Below the pieces are notes generated by a model. The model was not told the origin of the DNA. It made no database searches and worked only from the letters and a program-made list of their open reading frames with translations. Shown in pieces: positions 57,990-64,000 of a stretch of DNA of 64,000 nt; the first letter of the stretch is position 1, and every line of letters begins with the position of its first letter. Origin of the DNA: Cryptomeria japonica. Lineage: Eukaryota > Streptophyta > Pinopsida > Cupressales > Cupressaceae. Location: contig NC_081413.1 of NCBI RefSeq assembly GCF_030272615.1, positions 165,369,080 through 165,433,079 of the forward strand, given 5' to 3'. The position numbers and the translations under genes are program-made.

Positions 57990-58560
57990 TATGAAACAGG
58001 ACATGGCATTAAAAAGGCCCTCATAACTGTCACCATTGTCTCTGTTCTCCACTACTTGCTTACTGGGGCAATGGGCTCAGCAATAACATCTTCCCCCACA
58101 ATGTACAAACAAAAATTCAATTTTATCACTGTAAATGGCTTTACCATCCTGGTGCAATGAGACCCCTCTTCAACGTTTATTGTCCTTCGGAATTTCAGGA
58201 CATCCATCACATTTGATTTCTATAGTTCATATTGCTGAGTATAATTGATTTCTGAGTTCAATTCTGTGAAATTTTTTTGCATCAACATTCATATTATGAT
58301 CTGTTGCAATAGACTCACCAATCAAATCTTTCTCCACAAATGTAGAACAAAATTCAATTTTATCACTATAAACGACTTTACTCCAGTAGTTAGCAATTGG
58401 ATTACCAATAAAATCCTTCCCCACAAATGTACTATAAAAATTCAATACTAACACTGTAAACGGCCATATAATTCAATGAATTCTATAACTCATTCTGGTG
58501 CAATGAAGCTCCCTTCAATGTTTATCATCCCTTGGAGTTCAGGGACATCCATCACATCTC
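57990..58560 (-). pseudogene. Degenerate protein-like repeat, family not recognised
   Basis: On the minus strand a ~23-residue motif of the form KxxFxSTFVGKDxIGxPIA recurs at about 58430-58380, 58355-58300 and 58120-58070, partly open in 58227-58454 (75 aa). At DNA level a 60-bp block (CTGGTGCAATGA..CATCCATCACAT) repeats at 58148 and 58495, a spacing of about 347 bp. Stops and shifts break the rest. It may be a worn repeat-protein gene or simply a tandem DNA repeat that is open by chance. Confidence 0.3.
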
Positions 58561-59129
58561 AGATGTTGATATTATTGAGTGTATCTGATTTTTGGATTTA
58601 ACTGTGTGAAAATTTTATCATTAATGTTTGGGATCATCATTATGTAATTGATATTTGAATTGAATTATATGAAAATTTTATCAATAACATTTTAGATCGT
58701 ACTCTGTGATCCATCATGGATATAACAGCTATAAGAAAAAAATGAAACTTCTGAAAAAAAATAAAATTGTGCAGTCCGAGGTGTAGAGTCTTCACCAATA
58801 ATTTGCATTGGCATTAAAAGAAATTAAATGCGGTGAAAGGGGGAGCATGAATGTGAGATGATTAAGCCATTGTCAGAGTGAGACAAATGCGTGAAGGTAC
58901 TTTAATGGGCCACTGGACACTCTAACATGTACTAGTACCCACTAACTGAAATCTGCATTAGGAATTAAACAGAACATTCCTGCAACTATTCAGAAATCGG
59001 CTTTTGGAAGGTTTTTAATAAACTTCACAAGATAAAACAATTCATGGGCCCAAAACATCAATGTTGTTCTTATATGGGTTGGGCTATGGAGGAAAAAGTT
59101 ATGATAGTGCAGTAGTTTGTTGCAATTGA
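58561..59129. other. No gene seen
   Basis: AT-rich, nothing recognised on either strand; leads into macro-repeat unit 3. Confidence 0.4.
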
Positions 59130-59946
59130 TGATGTTATTAAAGAAGATCGTTCACTGTTTTTTAATATTTTTTTCATTTGGTAGTTTATTGTAATTGATA
59201 TTGTTATTAAGTTTAGAAGAAAATCGGTTCAGGTAAGATTGATTTTTAACTGTTTTCTATATTTTTATCATTTGATAGTTTATGTAAGTAATGTTGTTAC
59301 TAAGTTTAGAAGAAAATTGGTTCAAACAAGATTGATTTTTAACTGTTTTCTAATTTTTAAATAATTTGGTTAAATGTTTTAATGTTATAAAGTGGGTTTG
59401 GTGAGTATCTTTTCGTTGGAAAGTCATCAAGAGGCTGTATTCTAAGAGGATTCAATTAACTAACTCCATGATCATAACAGCTTGGGAGAGTCCAGAGCAT
59501 AATCTCATTCATACATATATATTTTCTTCTTTGATTATTCTTTCGAGAGAAAAAAATGTTAAAGTTTTACTTTTGTATTCTTTGACTTAAGAATATAGGA
59601 AATAAAAAAAAATCATATTGGATTGATAAAAAAAAATTCTCATATTAGATCAATAATAAAATTTTATATTTTTACTATTGCATTCAAGATTTTAAAAAAA
59701 ACAAGTGGTCACTTAAGACCCTCTTTGGACCCTATTTTCATGCACTTACCCAATTTGAGATGCTCAATGTAAAAAATAATAATATTAAACATTAGGATGT
59801 TGATTAAGTTTAAAACTAGTGAAGTTTATTGATGCTATTGAAGATGATAGTGAGTTGTCATTGAAAACTGTGACTAGCTGTTGTTGAAGATGATAGTCAA
59901 TTATTGTTAAAGATGACAATCAATTGCTAACAAAGATGATAGAGTT

Positions 59947-60243
59947 ATTTTTTTAATTATAAAAGCAACATTAAAAAGGATGCTAACCCTTCACATTGCC
60001 AAAAGGCTATCAAATAGCATACAACAGCCTATAGGTGGCAAACAAACTAAGTAGAGGTACAAACCCCAAACTAACAAGGTCGAACAGGCCAAACAAACCT
60101 GTCAAACCTACAACTACCCAAAACCCAACTCAAGAGTGGGGAGAAACACCCAAAACTTGACAGAGGGGTTTGGGAAAGGGGGGCGGACTTCCCTTCCATC
60201 TGCGACAAACAACCATCCACGCAACACTGTCATTAGGAACATT
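59947..60243 (-). mobile_element. Short non-LTR retroposon with 16-bp target duplication
   Basis: 297 bp absent from the equivalent place in unit 1 (near 3755). It is flanked by the perfect duplication CAAAGATGATAGAGTT at 59931-59946 and 60244-60259. The left end is T-rich (atttttttaatt), that is, an A tail on the minus strand. The body is C/A-rich on the plus strand without long open frames. It is either a SINE or a 5'-truncated LINE 3' end; I see no clear box A/box B, so truncated LINE is as likely. Confidence 0.85.
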
Positions 60244-61555
60244 CAAAGATGATAGAGTTGTTGCTAAAGATGTGTTTATGGACTTTTTAGCTTGTTGGAA
60301 TCTTGGATGAAGTCAAAAATAGTAAATTCTAGAAGTTAAAACTAGTTGTTTCTTTAAATGCCATATGTTTTGGTCTTATTTAAGATTTATTCTCCCAACA
60401 TTAAAGATAGTATATAGGTGCTTTATATAGACCATTATTATTATTTTTTTCAAATATTTTTTAGGATATTAAATTCTATATCAATGATATTATTTTTTTG
60501 TTTGTATGTAAGTTGAATATGATGTTTTTTGTAAGAAAAAATAGCTGAAAATAATACCATTTTAGGGAGTAAAATTTAGATTATACTCAAACTCATGGGA
60601 TTCATTTCTTAAGAATTTTTATAAAAGTTTTATTTCGCTATGTTAATTACTATTTTTTTTTCCCTTATCCCATATTAGAATTAGTTAACACCATATGAGA
60701 GTAATAGGTAGGTATATAGAACACACTACAGAGAGATGTGAATATACAACCAACATAAGATAAAAGAGATGTAATCAAATATATTCTCAAATGAAACTCT
60801 ACGTCACATAACGCAAGTAGAACCTATCCTTGGAAGTAGATATCTAGTTAAGTAAGATTATCAAATCCTAGGTGCATATAATGTAACAAAGTGTTAAACT
60901 AAATGCAAGAAAATAAAATAATTAACCAAATATATTTAAAGACTAATTCATTCACACATCATCTAGGATTATCCAAGAAAAGTCATGTAAGAGAATCATA
61001 ACAACATTGTAAAGTGTCTTAATGGCATCACCAATTAGTCATCATTTTAGGCTTATTCAATTCTTGCCTATTGTCTTTGATATTGATTCATCATCATTAA
61101 ATAATTTTCCCTGGGGGTTTTGACCAAAGACAAATAAATCAATCTTAGTAATTTCTCAAATGGTATCTCTCAACACCACCCTTCTTTAGACATAGGTATA
61201 TTAGATTGAGGTGAATTAATTTAAGTTGAAACATTTTGGACATATCATTCGCATTAGAGAAGTTCATATCCACACACCAATTTCACTTCCATAGGCATGG
61301 AGATCAAATCCACAGGTATGACCTCAAAGTTGAGAAAAAAAATCATCATCTTGAGATTGTCTAGCAAAAACAAATTATTGAGACAATGACATTAATTTCA
61401 AACATTTATCACAATCATTCCTTCATCAAATCTAACATTGAATTCTTTCATTTGTATTCATTTAATTATCACATCATTTTTTATATTACATTACAAATTT
61501 ATGATTCTTGACTTTAAATTTTGTAATTATATTATTTAATCAATTATCCATGAAT

Positions 61556-61813
<258 letters not shown>

Positions 61814-62689
61814 AAGAGTCGACACCCTCATTGATTTAGCTAATTACTAGTAAACTAAATTGTTCATGTTTATAAAGGTGAAATACCAACTCAGACAAAA
61901 TATCCAGTCTTCAAACAAATTGCATGGCTTATTGAGTATTTCCATGTTTTGTTAATTTTTCTAGAATTTCGTCATAGAACTCCCTTAAAGAGCCCAAATT
62001 TCTTTAGTTTATTTTATCTTATGGTTTTAGTATTTTCTCACTGTTTAGATGTCTCGTTTCTTAATATGGTTTAAGATTCAGAATTGTGTGTCTTTATGCT
62101 ATAGATGTTCTTTTTGATAAATTGTGAAATATAATTTGAAGTGTTAGTATAAAAAAATAGTATAATGTTTATCAAAACAATTATTATTTTGATGGGAAAT
62201 TATACAAAGAAAATATTATTTTGACGGAGGATATTATATCATTCATGAGTTTGTTTTTCTATTTGATAGGGGAATGCAATTCTATGTCAATGTCTTTTTC
62301 ACTAAGAATTAAGGAATGAGAAATATCCATTTGAAAAATGTATCTAGTATACTATCCCCGCATCATCTCTTATACTATACTTCTGAAAATTTGAACCTTC
62401 ATAGATTACGTAATCAAGAAACATACCATTACTTTCACCCTCACTAATTATATTCACCAATTAAATATTATTTAAACAATATATAAAATTATATATCAAA
62501 GAAAATATATATTTTTGCAAATTAAATCAACATTCTCTTCTACCACATCGACCTTAAAGTTAAACCAGCCACATGCAAATCCTCACAACCTTAATAAACC
62601 AAAGTTATGGCGGTTTGTGAGAATGAAGTTCATGTGGGAGTGGGAAGATTGGTTAAGCGGTTTGTATATGGGTTTACAAATGTCTTATA

Positions 62690-62965
62690 GTAATATGGGA
62701 TTACCCCCACAAGGGCGAGAGGCATCTAATTGCAATATGGGACTATTTCGTACTCTTTGTTGGAGGCACCTAATAGTAATATGGGACTACCTCATACTCC
62801 TTGTGGGAGACACCTAATAGCAAGATGGGACTACCTCGTACTCCTTGTAGTAGACAGCTAACTATACTACAAATGAGGGATACGTACCTTACCCATTGTG
62901 GGATTTGAACTTGCAACCTCTCTTTCAAGAGCACAAATTCTCCACCTTTAGGCCAACTCAAGTTC
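62690..62965 (-). mobile_element. tRNA-like SINE head with 44-bp VNTR body (copy 4)
   Basis: Four repeats of the ATGGGACTACCTC-type unit (starts at about 62695, 62736, 62780 and 62824; spacing 41, 44 and 44 bp). A well-preserved tRNA-like head follows (box B GTTCAAATCCC complement near 62900, box A TTGGCCTAAAGG complement near 62945-62956). Confidence 0.55.
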
Positions 62966-63345
62966 TATTACAACAAGTAACATTAAAACATGGTTGTTTT
63001 TTTGTCTTGTCCATCACACAATTTTTCGCCACACACGTGGCAAATTATCATATGCATGGTCCACACTATGTTAGTTGATATCCATTGAGGAACTTATTAA
63101 GCAATAATAAATGCTTATATTTTTATTATGTTAGATTATTGTTGTTGATAAAAATCTATTATGATTTTTTACTATTTTCTATATATTTCTATCATTCGAT
63201 AGTTTATTGTAATTGATGTTGTTACCAAGTTTAGAAGAAAATTGGTTCAAGAAAGACTGCTTTTTAACTATTTTCTATATATTTCCATCATTCAGTAGCT
63301 TATTGTAATTGATGTTGTTACTAAGTTTAGAAAAAGATTGGTACA

Positions 63346-63432
63346 AGTAAGACTTGGTTTAATGACAAAGTCATAGATGTTGTATGTATCTAGACGGTGT
63401 TGAGTTCAAATCTTCTATAATACTAAAAAAAA
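63346..63432 (+). mobile_element. Short tRNA-like SINE with A tail (copy 2)
   Basis: Near-identical to 3056-3139, at the equivalent place in unit 4, with an A run interrupted by one CT. Confidence 0.5.
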
Positions 63433-64000
63433 AAGGCTAAAGTATTTTTTTTTTAATCTTTGTATGATTAGAATTTAGTGCTATCTAATTTCCAAATATT
63501 CTGGTTAAATGTTTTAATGTTAGTGAGCCTCATGAATATCTATTTGTTGGAAAGTCATCAAGTGGTTGTGTTCTAAGAGGATTCAAATAACTAAATTCAT
63601 GATCACAATAGCTTAAAGTATAATCTCATTTATATTAATATATATTTTCTTCTTTTTTATCCTTTTGAGAGAAAAATGTTAGATTTTAGTATTGTATTCT
63701 TTGACTTAAGAATAGAGGAAATTTTTAAAAAAATCTCATATTAAATCAATTAAAAAAATCATATTAAATCAACAATGAAATGTTATATTTTACTATTGTA
63801 TTCTAGATTTCAAAAAGAAAAAAGTGGCTAGTTAAGACCCCCTTTGGCCACCCATCTCCATGCACTTACCCAATTTGAGATGCTCATTGTAAAAAAAATT
63901 CATGTTAACTTATATTAGAATGTTGATTAAGTTAAAAATTAGTGAAGTCTATTGATGCTATTGAAGATGATCATGAGTTGTCATTCAAGATGACAAGTGC

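Larger units (their letters stand above)
62645..64000. repeat. Macro-repeat unit 4, running off the window
   Basis: Matches 2397-3702 of unit 1 in order and closely, to the last base of the window. It begins immediately after the deletion junction that ends unit 3. Confidence 0.8.

Overview
This window looks like intergenic DNA of a large-genome seed plant, most likely a gymnosperm such as a conifer. The basis is inference: low GC, very dense nested plant transposable elements with long LTRs (1.4-1.7 kb), plant-specific families (Tat-clade Ty3/Gypsy, Ty1/Copia, CACTA with TNP2/DUF4218/DUF4216, L1-type LINE with DUF4283 and zf-RVT, a plant mobile domain gene, PLS-class PPR repeats), and no intact host gene. 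I cannot name a species. No tRNA, rRNA or CRISPR feature was seen.

Layout. Bases 1-2086 are the 3' end and 3' LTR of a Copia element inserted in a kilobase-scale tandem repeat. Its units lie at 2087-5797 and 5798-6503 on the left and at about 59130-62644 and 62645-64000 on the right. Between these repeat blocks sits a cluster built around one minus-strand L1-type LINE, now in three pieces (54660-52470, 34519-31693, 13949-13275). A Gypsy-type LTR (11861-13274) cuts its 3' part. A Copia element (13955-31687; 5-bp target duplication gacag/gacaa) sits in ORF2. A 17.9-kb CACTA transposon (34523-52466; TSD CAT) sits at the ORF1/ORF2 junction. Inside the Copia lies a 12.66-kb Tat-clade Gypsy element (15775-28435; TSD GTCTC). 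Inside the CACTA lies a solo Copia LTR (49486-51103; TSD CAACC). The insertion order is therefore LINE, then Copia and CACTA, then Gypsy and solo LTR.

Cargo. The Gypsy element encodes protease, reverse transcriptase, two RNase H domains and integrase on the minus strand, has no recognisable gag, and carries on the opposite strand a spliced plant mobile domain (PMD/MAIN-like) gene with 11 in-frame stops and no frameshift that I can see. The CACTA element encodes a multi-exon TNP2-type transposase (nine in-frame stops, splice sites preserved), a PPR gene fragment next to its left end, and a 3.4-kb opposite-strand coding region of unknown family. The right part of the CACTA is a ~470-bp tandem array into which the solo LTR inserted.

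Most premature stops in all decayed genes are explained by one C-to-T or G-to-A change (CAG, CAA, CGA or TGG to a stop), as expected of methylated, silenced DNA. Remaining stretches hold microsatellites, a 700-bp polypyrimidine tract, tRNA-like SINE copies, one short retroposon with a perfect 16-bp target duplication, and AT-rich sequence in which I see no gene.
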